Source: Enterobacter sp. EA-1
GTDB taxonomy: Bacteria > Pseudomonadota > Gammaproteobacteria > Enterobacterales > Enterobacteriaceae
Direction: 5' to 3'
NCBI GenBank assembly: GCA_002886105.1
Contig: CP025776.1
Location: 620,001 to 684,000 of the forward strand
DNA: 64,000 nt
Below, piece after piece: positions 55,789 to 64,000 of the stretch. Below the pieces are notes generated by a model, which had not been told where the DNA came from, did no database searches, and saw only the letters and a program-made list of their open reading frames with translations. The translations under genes and the position numbers were made by a program. How positions within the stretch are numbered: position 1 is the stretch's first letter; each line of letters opens with the position of its first letter.

Positions 55789-57355
55789 ATGTTTTTACAT
55801 GACGTAAAAATCGGCACGAAATTATTTCTGGCATTCGGCTTTTTATTGTGTTGATGGTAGTAAGTTCCTGCCTTTCACTACTCAGCCTGAATCGTGCAAA
55901 TAATGGCATGCAGGAGATTGTTCATGATGACTATCCCACCACCGTTAAAGCGAACGATCTGATTGATAATTTCAACGCCTTCGTGAATACCCAGCAAATG
56001 ATGTTGCTGGACAATGAAGGCAGATGGACGACGGAAACGCAGAAACAGCTCGCCGACATCAGCAGTCACATTACCACCCTCCTTGAAGACCTGTCGAAAA
56101 ACCTGACGGACCGCGAATCACAAAAAAGCCCTTACGGATATCCGCACCGTACGTCAGCAGTATCTCGATTCCCGCTTCCGTATCCTTGATGCCGTGAAGA
56201 AAAACGACCGCGCGGCGGCGATTGAAGAGATGATGACCAACACGGTCAGAATTCAAAACGCCTATAAAGAGAAAGTGATGGCATTGATTGCCATACAGGA
56301 CAAGCAGATCCGCGCGGCGGGCGCTCAGGTACAGAATGACTTCAGCGCCAACCGCTTAATGCTGATCCTGCTTGCGGTATTTAGCATCGGTATGGGAAGC
56401 CTGATGGGCTGGTATATCGTGCGTATGATCACCCGCCCGCTGGGTGAGGCGGTAGGGTTTGCCGAAGCGATTGCCGAGGGGGATTTAACCCGCACCATTG
56501 ACGCTCGCCATCGCGACGAAACCGGCATCCTGCTGCGTGCATTGATGGAAATGAAAAACCGCCCTCGGGTTGAGATTGTCCATCAGGTGCAAAACGGCTC
56601 TGAAAGCATTTCCAGCGCAGCCGCGCAGATCGTGGCGGGTAACCAGGACCCGGCAGCCAGAACCGAAGAGCAGGCCAGCTCCGTTGAGCAAACGGCCGCC
56701 TCGATGGAACAGATCACGGCAACGGTGAAAAACACCGCCGATCATACTTCCGAAGCGTCGCAGCTCTCTGCGGGTGCGGCAACGGTAGTGAAAACAATGG
56801 CGAGATGATGAAGCAGGTGACGGAAAAGATGCGCGTCATTAACGACACGTCTAACCGCATGTCCGACATTATCAACCTGATCGATTCCATTGCGTTCCAG
56901 ACCAATATCCCCGGCGCTTAACGCGGCGGTAGAAGCGGCTCGGGCCGGTGAGCATGGTCGCGGCTTTGCGGTGGTGGCGGGCGAAGTCCGTCAACTGGCG
57001 CAGAAAAGCGCTTCATCGGCGAACGAGATCCGTCATCTGATCGAAAGTTCAGCCAGCCAGACCCGCGAGGGGATGTCGCTGGTGGAAAAAGCCAGTGCAT
57101 TGATCAACGGCATGGTGACGAACGTTGAAGAGATGGATGTGATCCTGCGTGAGATTGGTCAGGCGAGCCGGGGAGCAAACCGACGGCATTTCGCAGATCA
57201 ACAGCGCTATCGGGCTGATTGACTCCACCACCCAGCAGAACTCCAGCCCCGTGGAAGAGTCCGTTGCGGCAGCGGCGGCACTGAACGAACAGGCACTGCA
57301 CCTGCATGAGCTGGTACAGGTGTTCCGTCTGCGCGATATGCCCGCGTCGGCTTAA
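55789..57355 (+). CDS. Methyl-accepting chemotaxis protein (4-helix-bundle sensor)
   Basis: Transmembrane chemoreceptor of about 522 residues. The N-terminus [16 protein letters not shown] leads into the first membrane helix; the periplasmic four-helix-bundle domain ([20 protein letters not shown]) precedes the second helix ([20 protein letters not shown]), HAMP and signalling hairpin ([20 protein letters not shown]). It ends [14 protein letters not shown] with no NWETF pentapeptide, so it probably relies on other receptors for methylation. Slips near 55848, 56110, 56555, 56800, 56909 and 57172. Ligand unknown; not the E. coli Tsr/Tar/Trg/Tap set by position. Confidence 0.88.
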
Positions 57356-57868
57356 TCCAGTTGCGAATATCCAGCGCTGCGCGGTCGATAATGCCAATGA
57401 TCTGCTTTAGCTGCGTGGCGCTGATTTCCCCCTGATTGACACGTAAATCCAGTACCGCTTTGAAATTCTCCAGCGCGCGTTTCATCTGTGGGTTTCGGCG
57501 TAACTGGTAGCCCACATTACGGGCTTTAATGCGCTCCTGAATCTGCGCCAGTTGTGACTGATTTTCTTCCAGCCAGCGCAGCCCTCTGCGGTAATGGCTA
57601 TTTTCCGACGCCCGCTCTCTTCATCACTGATGACGATCAGTTGCTGATCCTGCAAAAAATCCAGCGTTGGATAGATAACGCCACCGGGCTTGGCGTATAG
57701 TTGCCCTGCGTCAGGGTTTCAATCTCTTTAATCAACTCATAACCGTGGCTGGCGTTGTGCGTCAGCAGGTGCAGAATAACCAGCCGTAATTCGCCATGAC
57801 CAAAAGCGCTGGCGACGCCCGCCGCCGTGGTGATGTCCCTCGTCACCGCTACCGTGATGATGCCGCAT
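57352..57868 (-). CDS. yqjI: PadR-family nickel-responsive repressor YqjI
   Basis: PadR-type repressor that in E. coli controls yqjH in response to nickel and iron. The start at 57868 gives MRHHHGSGDEGHHHGGGRRQ, a histidine-rich metal-binding tail shorter than in E. coli. HTH domain: FGHGELRLVILHLLTHNASH, GYELIKEIETLTQGNYTPSP; C-terminal helix: NPQMKRALENFKAVLDLRVN. Slips near 57815, 57685, 57585 and 57375; after the last the native end SQLD is reached. Its stop overlaps the chemoreceptor stop. Confidence 0.9.
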
Positions 57869-57881
57869 ACTCTTCTCCTTA

Positions 57882-58078
57882 AATTTGATATATCTAATTT
57901 ATATCTAAAGTTACTTTTCAGACAATGTATAAAACAGATATTTTTATAATTTATTGATAAATAAGATAATAATTTATCTCTTTAACGAACTGTGCGCTTT
58001 GCTTTGTCTATATCATAAAAGCGCTTGCCTTCTTTCTAATCAACAATCATTATCATTTGCACAACATTTAGATATATC
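57882..58078. promoter_or_regulatory. yqjI/yqjH operator region with repeated TATATCTAA boxes
   Basis: TATATCTAA occurs twice in tandem beside yqjI (57889-57897 and 57900-57908), and its reverse TTAGATATA lies beside yqjH (58068-58076). The boxes fit YqjI sites that would repress both divergent genes. Confidence 0.6.
58043..58061. promoter_or_regulatory. Fur box upstream of yqjH
   Basis: ACAATCATTATCATTTGCA resembles the Fur consensus GATAATGATAATCATTATC (shared ATNATTATCATT core), 43 bp before the yqjH start. E. coli yqjH is Fur-controlled. Confidence 0.65.
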
Positions 58079-58103
58079 GTATTCAACACTACGAAGGCCG
58101 ATT

Positions 58104-58878
58104 ATGACTACCAACCCACAACGCTACCCGCAGCGCGTACGCAATGAGCTGCGCTTTCGTGAATTAACCGTTCTGCGCGTAGAGCGCCCGGGCGTCGGCT
58201 TCCAGCGTGTTGTGCTGGGCGGCGAGCAACTGGAGGGTTTTCTTCCCGCGGATTTGACGATCACACCAAAGTTTTTTTTCCCGCAGCCGGGCACATCGTT
58301 TGTGCCACCTGTTGTGACGGATGAAGGCATTGTCTGGGGCGACGGGCCGCGTCCGGCTACCCGCGACTATACGCCGCTGTATGATGCCGAACGCCACGAG
58401 CTGCTGCTGGATTTCTATATCCATGATGGCGGAGTGGCAAGTCAGTGGGCGCTGAATGCGCAGGTCGGCGATAAGCTGACCATTGGTGGGCCGCGCGGTT
58501 CGCTGGTGGTGCCGGAAGATTATGCGCCCGGCAGCCTCTATGTGTGCGATGAATCCGGTATGCCGGCTCTGCGCCGCCGCCCTGAAGGGATAAGCCAGCT
58601 TGCTGTGCGCCCGAACGTCATGGCGGTGGTCACCATTAATGATGTGGCGTATCAGGATTACCCTCGGGCGCATCTGCGCGGTTTTGATATCCAGTGGGTG
58701 ATTGGCCATAACCCGCAGGCGGTTGCTGACAAACTGGCGGCCTTGACGGTACCGGCCGAGGGCTACTTTATCTGGCTGACCGGGGGAGGGCGAGGTGGTG
58801 AAATCGCTGATGAGCCGCTTTGAGGGTAACGGTATTGATCAGCAATTGGTGCGTGCACAGGCGTACTGGCACAAGTAG
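58104..58878 (+). CDS. yqjH: NADPH-dependent ferric-siderophore reductase YqjH
   Basis: Siderophore-interacting-protein family flavoenzyme of about 255 residues that reduces ferric chelates. It starts MTTNPQRYPQRVRNELRFRE; the FAD-binding strand ATRDYTPLYDAERHELLLDF and the NADPH part VKSLMSRFEGNGIDQQLVRA are visible. Slips near 58570 and 58790. Divergent from its repressor gene yqjI. In E. coli mug and rpoD lie beyond; here an unrelated block follows. Confidence 0.92.
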
Positions 58879-58885
58879 CGAGCAG

Positions 58886-58904
58886 GCCCGGTGGATGACC
58901 GGGC
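58886..58904. terminator. Hairpin between convergent yqjH and the J-domain gene
   Basis: GCCCGG-TGGATGA-CCGGGC stem-loop, 8 bp after the yqjH stop and 10 bp from the facing stop codon; no strong T-run. Confidence 0.6.
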
Positions 58905-58913
58905 TTACTGCCT

Positions 58914-60086
58914 TCAGGCGACTTCGTCGTACTCCGCTTCGCTGACTTGCTGCTCCAGCGTCTGACGCAGTTCCGCCAGTGGCTTTTTCCTGCTGGCGGA
59001 AGTAGGTTTCCTGATCGCCGAGCGTTGACACCAGCTGCCAGTTTCTCTTTTTCTAACGCCGCGAGTTCCTCAATCAGCGTTGCAATATGTTGTTTCACCT
59101 CGACGATGCGCTGACGCAAACGTTGCAGATCGTTTAAACGATCGCTGGCCATCAGTGGGTCAAAGCCTTGTTGCAGACGGGTCAGCAAAGAGCGAATGGC
59201 GCTCAGATCGCCACGCTCACGCGCACACCGGGTTCAGCTGCACCATCATGCCATGGGCCTCATTTTTCAGCTCATTATCCACCAGATCCGGGTGGCAGAG
59301 TTTACTCGCCTGACGCCACAGCCGTTTCAGCTCAGTGCGCTCGTCTTCCGTCATTTTTGTTCAAAACTGAAGCGTTTTTCGGCATCGTGCTGCTGTTCCT
59401 GATGGTTTTCGTACTCGGCGCGCCTCGTCACGGGCATGGCGAGTCGGTTCGTCTTCACGCGTGAGGCCGCTTTCCAGCTCCAGCGCTTCGGCAAGCAAAG
59501 AGGCGATCAGGTCGTTTTGCTGCTGTAAATGTTTACGCGCTTCAGCGGCTTGTATGGAGTGGGGCGGCATGCTTTCCCAGCGCTGGGTCAGCATGACCAG
59601 AACATTGACCGCCTGCGACAGGTATTTCTGGCAACGCTGATAATCCGCTTCACGACGGCGCGCTTCGGCTTCCTGACGGCGGACGGCGGCTTCGGCGAGG
59701 AGTTTGCGTAAGTTCAGGATCTGCGACATCAGTGGCCCAAGGCGAGTCATGTACAGGTCGTTGAAGTCATCCAGCAACTGGATGCGGGCGTTACGTTTAT
59801 CAATCAGCTCCCGCAATTGTTCTTCCAGCGCTTTCAGCTCCAGTTTGCTGGCGGACACCTGTGGGTCTGACCCGGGCGATCACCGAGCGCTGATTTTGCA
59901 GCCACTCTGTGATAGCGCGCATCGCATCACTGTAGTTTTTCGCTTCCAAGCGCACCGGACAATGAAGGCTAATTCCGGGTCCGTGACTTCAGCTTTGAGT
60001 GAAGGAAGCTGACTATGGATGATCCCGTCATCCTCCAGTTCAATGGCGTATTTGATGATTTCAAGCCGTTTTATAGGTTTGTTCAT
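58914..60086 (-). CDS. Coiled-coil protein with an internal J domain
   Basis: About 390-residue protein starting MNKPIKRLEIIKYAIELEDD. The N-terminal half has long charged helices (LKALEEQLRELIDKRNARIQ; RRQEAEARRREADYQRCQKY). A J-domain-like segment follows: ELKRLWRQASKLCHPDLVDN, which keeps the HPD triad needed to stimulate Hsp70/DnaK. A second coiled coil (LQRLRQRIVEVKQHIATLIE) leads to the acidic end QVSEAEYDEVA. Slips near 59870-59950, 59400-59430, 59365, 59225, 59030 and 58985. It lies downstream of a signalling operon on the same strand after a 110-bp gap. Function unknown; a specialised DnaK co-chaperone is plausible. Confidence 0.7.
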
Positions 60087-60196
60087 GGCGTTTCGTCAAA
60101 GCGCGTAATGAGTCTGTTAATGGGAGTTGTTCATCAGATCTGGACCACGACGATGAAACTCGCAATAGCCCGGCACCATATTACATGCGACCCCTT

Positions 60197-61497
60197 TCAA
60201 TGCGTAGTCTTTCTGTGAAAATTGCGTTTACGGTGTCTATTCCATGCGAAATGCGTAAAAGTTGCGTTATGGCGGGGCAGATGATTACCGCGCAGCGGAA
60301 CGTTTTCCGCTGCCAGTAAGACCGCGCCCTTATCTGCCGAACGCGGCATAACATTAACCGGCGTTGAGCTGTCCGGCAACCCGCGCACCCGAATCGGCTC
60401 TTTAATGGCCTCTGCGCTAAGCAGTCGCTGAAGGGCAGAGATGGCGGTGTCGGTGAGTTCATGCCCTTTCGTCAGCACCATCAAACCATTCGTGGTGCGG
60501 ATATCTTCATCCACCACCCAGCCGGGCATCAGTTCGCGAATGCGTGCAGAGCGTACGCCGGTGACATTGGTACGGAAATCCGAGAGGGATTTAATGATGT
60601 AGTCCGGCAATGCCGGGCTTGCGGCGCGCAGGATCTCCCACGGGCGCTCCAGTCTCCATCCGCGTGCGGCATGACGTTCCAGCTCAAGGGCTGCGCGCAG
60701 CAAATGCGAACCGCGCAACACTTCGAGGGGCACATTGGGCGCGGGTTCTTTCGCCTGATGACGAATGATTTCGGCCACCAGTTCAAGACGGGGGATATTT
60801 GCAACCCGGTGCGGGCTGCGACCTCCGGATGCCCCACCAACAGTTTTCTCTCTTCTTCCGAGAGTTTGCGCTGGGCTGCATCTGCCTGCACGATGTCGGC
60901 GGGAATGCCGACGCAACCGATTTGGCTTAATGAGGCGGCGATGGTGTAGATCCACTCATCGTGCCACTCCAGTTTTGGCAATGCGTGACGGACACAGGAT
61001 TGGGCGAAGGCTGCGCGCTGGAACGCCCGGGGGCGCCACCATGGCGAGCACTTCCGTCAGCGTTTTCACCGAGGCGGTGAGGGTGGTGGCCAGCAACTCT
61101 TTTCTGCACAGACGAGACGATACTGGCGGACAGCATCGTTGAGTGCCGCAATCAGCTCCTCTTTCGGGCAGGGCTTACAAAGGTAGCGGAAAATGGCCCC
61201 TTTGTTGATGGCCGCAATGGACGAGGTGACATCGGCTTGCCCGGTGAGCAGGAGCCGCACGCTATCGGGAGAGAGTTCCCGCGCTTTGGCCAGAAACGTT
61301 GCGCCGTCCATGTTGGGCATGCGCATGTCCGACATGATCACGGCAAAACGTTCTCCCCAGCGAATCGCGTCCAGCCCGCTTCCCCACTCGGCGCGACGAC
61401 CACGTCAAATTCGCCAAACAGATTTCGTTCCATCGCTGCGAGTACATTGGGTTCATCGTCGACGCACAGCACCCGGGGGTAAGGCGGTATCAGTCAT
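60197..61497 (-). CDS. Response regulator with HD phosphohydrolase domain
   Basis: About 430-residue protein: N-terminal receiver (starts [17 protein letters not shown]; phospho-acceptor Asp in IMSDMRMPNMDGATFLAKAR; switch Thr in LLLTGQADV; Lys in YLCKPCPKEEL) and a C-terminal HD-type domain (LEWHDEWIYTIAASLSQIGC, GHPEVAAR, VAEIIRHQ). The HD pair and later His residues suggest a phosphodiesterase-like fold, but the exact HD-GYP signature is not intact here. Slips near 61455, 61375, 61090, 61030, 60815, 60640 and 60330; the stop is uncertain. Its start overlaps the HDOD gene stop by 8 bp. Confidence 0.78.
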
Positions 61498-62590
61498 GAG
61501 GCGTGTCCTGTAGGGTGGTAAGCATTTGCTGCCATAAAGGTAGCTGGTTCAGCATGCCTGTCTGTTCGAGATAATCCCGATCCGGCAGGGTGTTATTGGC
61601 AAGCGCGACCGCGACGTGCACGATACCGATCGCGTCAAAGACGCCGTTCGCGGAACGGGGAGGGTTGAGCGTGGCCCGCCACGATCTCCACAATGTCCAT
61701 GGGTAAGCCCCATAGCGCCAGCAGGTAAGCGCCCACAGCGGATCGCATGGGAATGTTATCGCGCGTGAGCGTTGTTTCGCCGCCGTCCTCTCGCATTTCC
61801 GGGATCAGCAACGCAATGTTGGCCAGCAGCGCGGCGGTGGGTTCCAGCCCCTGATGCCCGGCGATCCGCTCGGCCAGTTTGGAGGCGAGAAGGGCGCTGT
61901 GTTGCAGTTGTTCAACGTAGGGATCGACTTTCGCATCGGCAAAAAACTGGGAGGCCAGCACCAGCAATTTTACCTGTTCCAGCCCCAGATGGGTAATGGC
62001 GCTGCCAATATCATGAATTTTTGCTCCCCGGCTGAACCACGCGGAATTGGCAAGCTGCATGATTTTGGCGCTTAGTGCAGGGTCGCTGCCAAGACGTTCC
62101 GCGATCTGTCGGGTATCGCTGGCGGGGCTGGCAATCAGTTGGCAGACTTCGGTGAACACTTTTGGCGAGGCGGGTAGCTGATTAATCCGTCCAACCATCC
62201 CAAGGACAGCGGGATCTTTAAACATATCGCGTAACGTCAGGGCGCTGCCGATCATCGTGAGCAACGTTGCGCTGTCGCAGGGTTTTGCCACAAACCGGTG
62301 AGCGACTTCCAGCATACGCCGGGTGGCGTCTGGTTCGGAGTAGCCGGAGAGGATCATGCGTATTGTGCCGAGGGCCAGCGATCGCGCACCTGAGCCAGTA
62401 ACTCTGCGCCGTCCATAAAAGGCATGCGCATATCGGACACCACCACGTCCGCCGGGGTCTCTTCCAGCATCGCCAGCGCTTCAGGGCCGCTGGTGGCGAA
62501 GCGACACTCCCAGTCGGCATCGTGCATCATGATCGCCCGCTCAATACCCGACAGCACCCTGCTTTCGTCATCCACGAACATCACTTGCAT
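61490..62590 (-). CDS. Response regulator with HDOD domain
   Basis: About 366 residues. It starts [20 protein letters not shown]; receiver with acidic pair Asp7/Asp8 and phospho-acceptor Asp53 ([20 protein letters not shown]), switch [13 protein letters not shown] and FVAKPCD. The HDOD domain follows: [64 protein letters not shown] proteins act in signalling and motility control without a known catalytic activity. Slips near 62358 and 61660. Its start overlaps the kinase stop by 10 bp. Confidence 0.85.
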
Positions 62591-63689
62591 GCCGGATCAT
62601 CCTCCTTGTTGCTGCGTAGCGGAAACAGCAGGATAAACGTTGAGCCGACGCCCTCTTGCGACTCACAGCGGATCTGTCCGTCGTGTTTGTCCACCACCGT
62701 TGAATAGACAATCGCCAGCCCTTGCCCTGTCCCTTTTCCCACGGCTTTAGTGGTAAAAAGGGATCGAAAATGCGGTCACGGATCGCCGCCGGGACACCGC
62801 TGCCATCGTCGTTGACGCGGATTTCCAGATAGTCACCGTTCTGTTGCGCAGAAATAGTGATGCGGCCTTTCTCTTTAACGCCTTCTTTCAGTGTGTCCGC
62901 AATAGCGTGCGCGGCGTTGACCACCGGGTTGAGAATAGCACCGGCCAACCATATCGCGCAGGCAGGGAAGCTGTGGTAAATCGTCGCTGAAATGGGTTTC
63001 AAGATCGGCAACGTACTTCCATTCGTTGCGGGCCACGGTCACCGTGGTATTGATGACTTCGCGTATATCCACCCGTTCCTTCACATTTTGCGACGGGTGT
63101 GAGAACTCTTCATGGCGGCGACGATCCGGCGATATGGCCCAGTGCCTTCGAGTGATTCGTCCAGCGCGCACGGGATCTGGCGGCGCAAAAGTCTAACTTT
63201 GTGCGCTTGAGCGTCGCGTCAAATTCCGCCATAGCGGGCTCATCGGCCAGTTTCCCGCGCGCGGCCTCGGCCAGCGCAAGAGCCGCATCAAGCAGCGTTA
63301 ACAGCGTCGCATTCGCACTTTTAACAAAGCCGACATTGTCGGAGACATACTGGGTCGGCGTGTTGATTTCATGGGCGATACCGGCGGCAAGCTGGCCGAT
63401 GGATTCCATTTTTGCGCCTGGAAGCAATTGCGTTTGGGTAATGCGTAACTCAGCCAGCGCCTTTTCCAGTTCGTGTCGCTCGCTTTCCAGCTCCATTGTC
63501 TTACGGGCGACCACTTTTTTCCAGCCCCACATTCTGCTCCAGAATGGCGAACGGCGTGGCGTGGCTGTGTCGGGCTTCTTGTGCGATGCGGCGTTTCAGG
63601 ACGTCGATGGTCTTATCCCCGGGCGATGAGCTTGCGCTCATAATCCGCGAGGAAAGGCCGGTCTGGGAGGCTTCGGGAAAGGCGGACAT
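62581..63689 (-). CDS. Soluble sensor histidine kinase
   Basis: About 369 residues without membrane helices. Reassembled start: MSAFPEASQ, then [21 protein letters not shown] coiled coil ([20 protein letters not shown]) leads to the phospho-accepting H box [20 protein letters not shown]. ATPase domain: N box [18 protein letters not shown]1 INDDGSG-like [20 protein letters not shown], end [18 protein letters not shown]. Breaks at predicted CCWGG sites include about 63625 (CCCGGGG), 63665, and 62935-62950 (twice). The lack of its own sensor domain suggests it takes its signal from the adjacent FIST protein, whose stop is 5 bp upstream. Confidence 0.87.
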
Positions 63690-63694
63690 AATGG

Positions 63695-64000
63695 TTAACC
63701 TCCAATGGCAACACCTGTAAATGTCTGGTTTACGTGCAGGCCGTTATATTGCTCGCCGTAGGTTGAGAACCCTACCACCTTGTTCTGCACCATAATTTCG
63801 CCGATCTGTTGCTCAAGACCCTCTTTTCGAACTGGAGACGGCGCAGGATGCAATCACAGCCGATGATGACAGCGGGATCCGGGATGGTTTCACGCACTTT
63901 GTCAAAGGCTGGCTAAAGGTCTGGATCGGATCCTCGGCAATGCCGATCGACACGATCAACCCTTCTTCAATGGCGCAATAACAAGTAAGAGAGGTCCGCG
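63695..64000 (-). CDS. FIST-domain sensor protein, 3' part
   Basis: C-terminal ~100 residues of a FIST N/C protein; the gene begins beyond the window. Readable: EEGLIVSIGIAEDPIQTF, then FDKVRETIPDPAVIIGCDCI, IGEIMVQNKVVGFSTYGEQY and NGLHVNQTFTGVAIGG, the standard FIST_C ending. FIST proteins sense small ligands; one group (NosP) binds haem and nitric oxide and controls an adjacent kinase. Slips near 63820 and 63910. First visible gene of the FIST-kinase-HDOD-HD operon. Confidence 0.83.

Noticed and set aside
58879-58913. tRNA gene after yqjH (E. coli has ileX in this neighbourhood)
   Set aside because: Only a short GCCCGG/CCGGGC hairpin is present; no tRNA arms or GTTCRANYC loop were found here or elsewhere in the window.

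Overview
The window is a chromosomal segment of an enterobacterium (Enterobacteriaceae, gamma-proteobacteria) that is related to but distinct from E. coli, probably of the Enterobacter/Kosakonia/Klebsiella group; that placement is inferred from gene content and recognised protein sequences. Backbone gene order follows E. coli closely: mtr-yhbW-ubiV-ubiU / ubiT-yhbS-yhbQ-yhbP-yhbO-yraR-yraQ-dolP-diaA-yraN-lpoA-rsmI, garD / garP-garL-garR-garK-rnpB, yhaL-yhaK / yhaJ-yhaH, yqjG-yqjF-yqjK-yqjE-yqjD-yqjC-mzrA-yqjA, exuR-exuT / uxaC-uxaA-ygjV-alx-ygjR, ygjP / rlmG-fadH and patA / aer, with yqjI / yqjH.

The dominant feature of the raw sequence is that almost every gene longer than a few hundred bases is broken by one or more single-base insertions or deletions. 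The breaks do not look like gene decay. The encoded proteins stay conserved across frames, essential and housekeeping genes are affected equally, and most breaks I could place lie where the conserved protein predicts the Dcm methylation motif CCTGG or CCAGG. Most others are in short homopolymers. I therefore give full gene spans as CDS and note the breaks. Clearly unbroken genes include yraN, yhaL, alx, the luxS-like gene, the SDR gene and lsrG.

Regions: 1-12 kb holds a permease end, anaerobic ubiquinone genes (ubiT/U/V), small yhb/yra genes, outer-membrane lipoproteins (DolP, LpoA), replication initiation (DiaA) and 16S rRNA methylation (RsmI). 12.9-19.3 kb is the galactarate/glucarate catabolic cluster, followed by RNase P RNA with a 95-bp duplication of its 3' flank. 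20-22.4 kb is a small accessory patch. 22.5-29.2 kb holds membrane and stress genes. 29.5-35.1 kb is the hexuronate (galacturonate/glucuronate) regulon. 35.3-38.1 kb holds ygjV, alx with its 5' riboswitch, and ygjR.

38.2-44.7 kb is an accessory island between ygjR and ygjP. It has an aminotransferase divergent from a methionine-type ABC transporter, a second LuxS-type S-ribosylhomocysteinase and a short-chain dehydrogenase, then a YitT-family membrane protein and an Lrp-type regulator. 48.5-52 kb holds a seven-copy ~75-bp tandem repeat and a reduced AI-2 processing set (lsrK, lsrF, lsrG) without lsrR or lsrACDB in the window. 52-58.9 kb holds patA (sigma-54 promoter), aer and another chemoreceptor (each with a sigma-28 promoter), and the nickel/iron-linked yqjI/yqjH pair. 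58.9-64 kb is a second accessory block: a coiled-coil J-domain protein, an HD-type response regulator, an HDOD response regulator, a histidine kinase and the end of a FIST-domain sensor, the last four packed as an overlapping operon.
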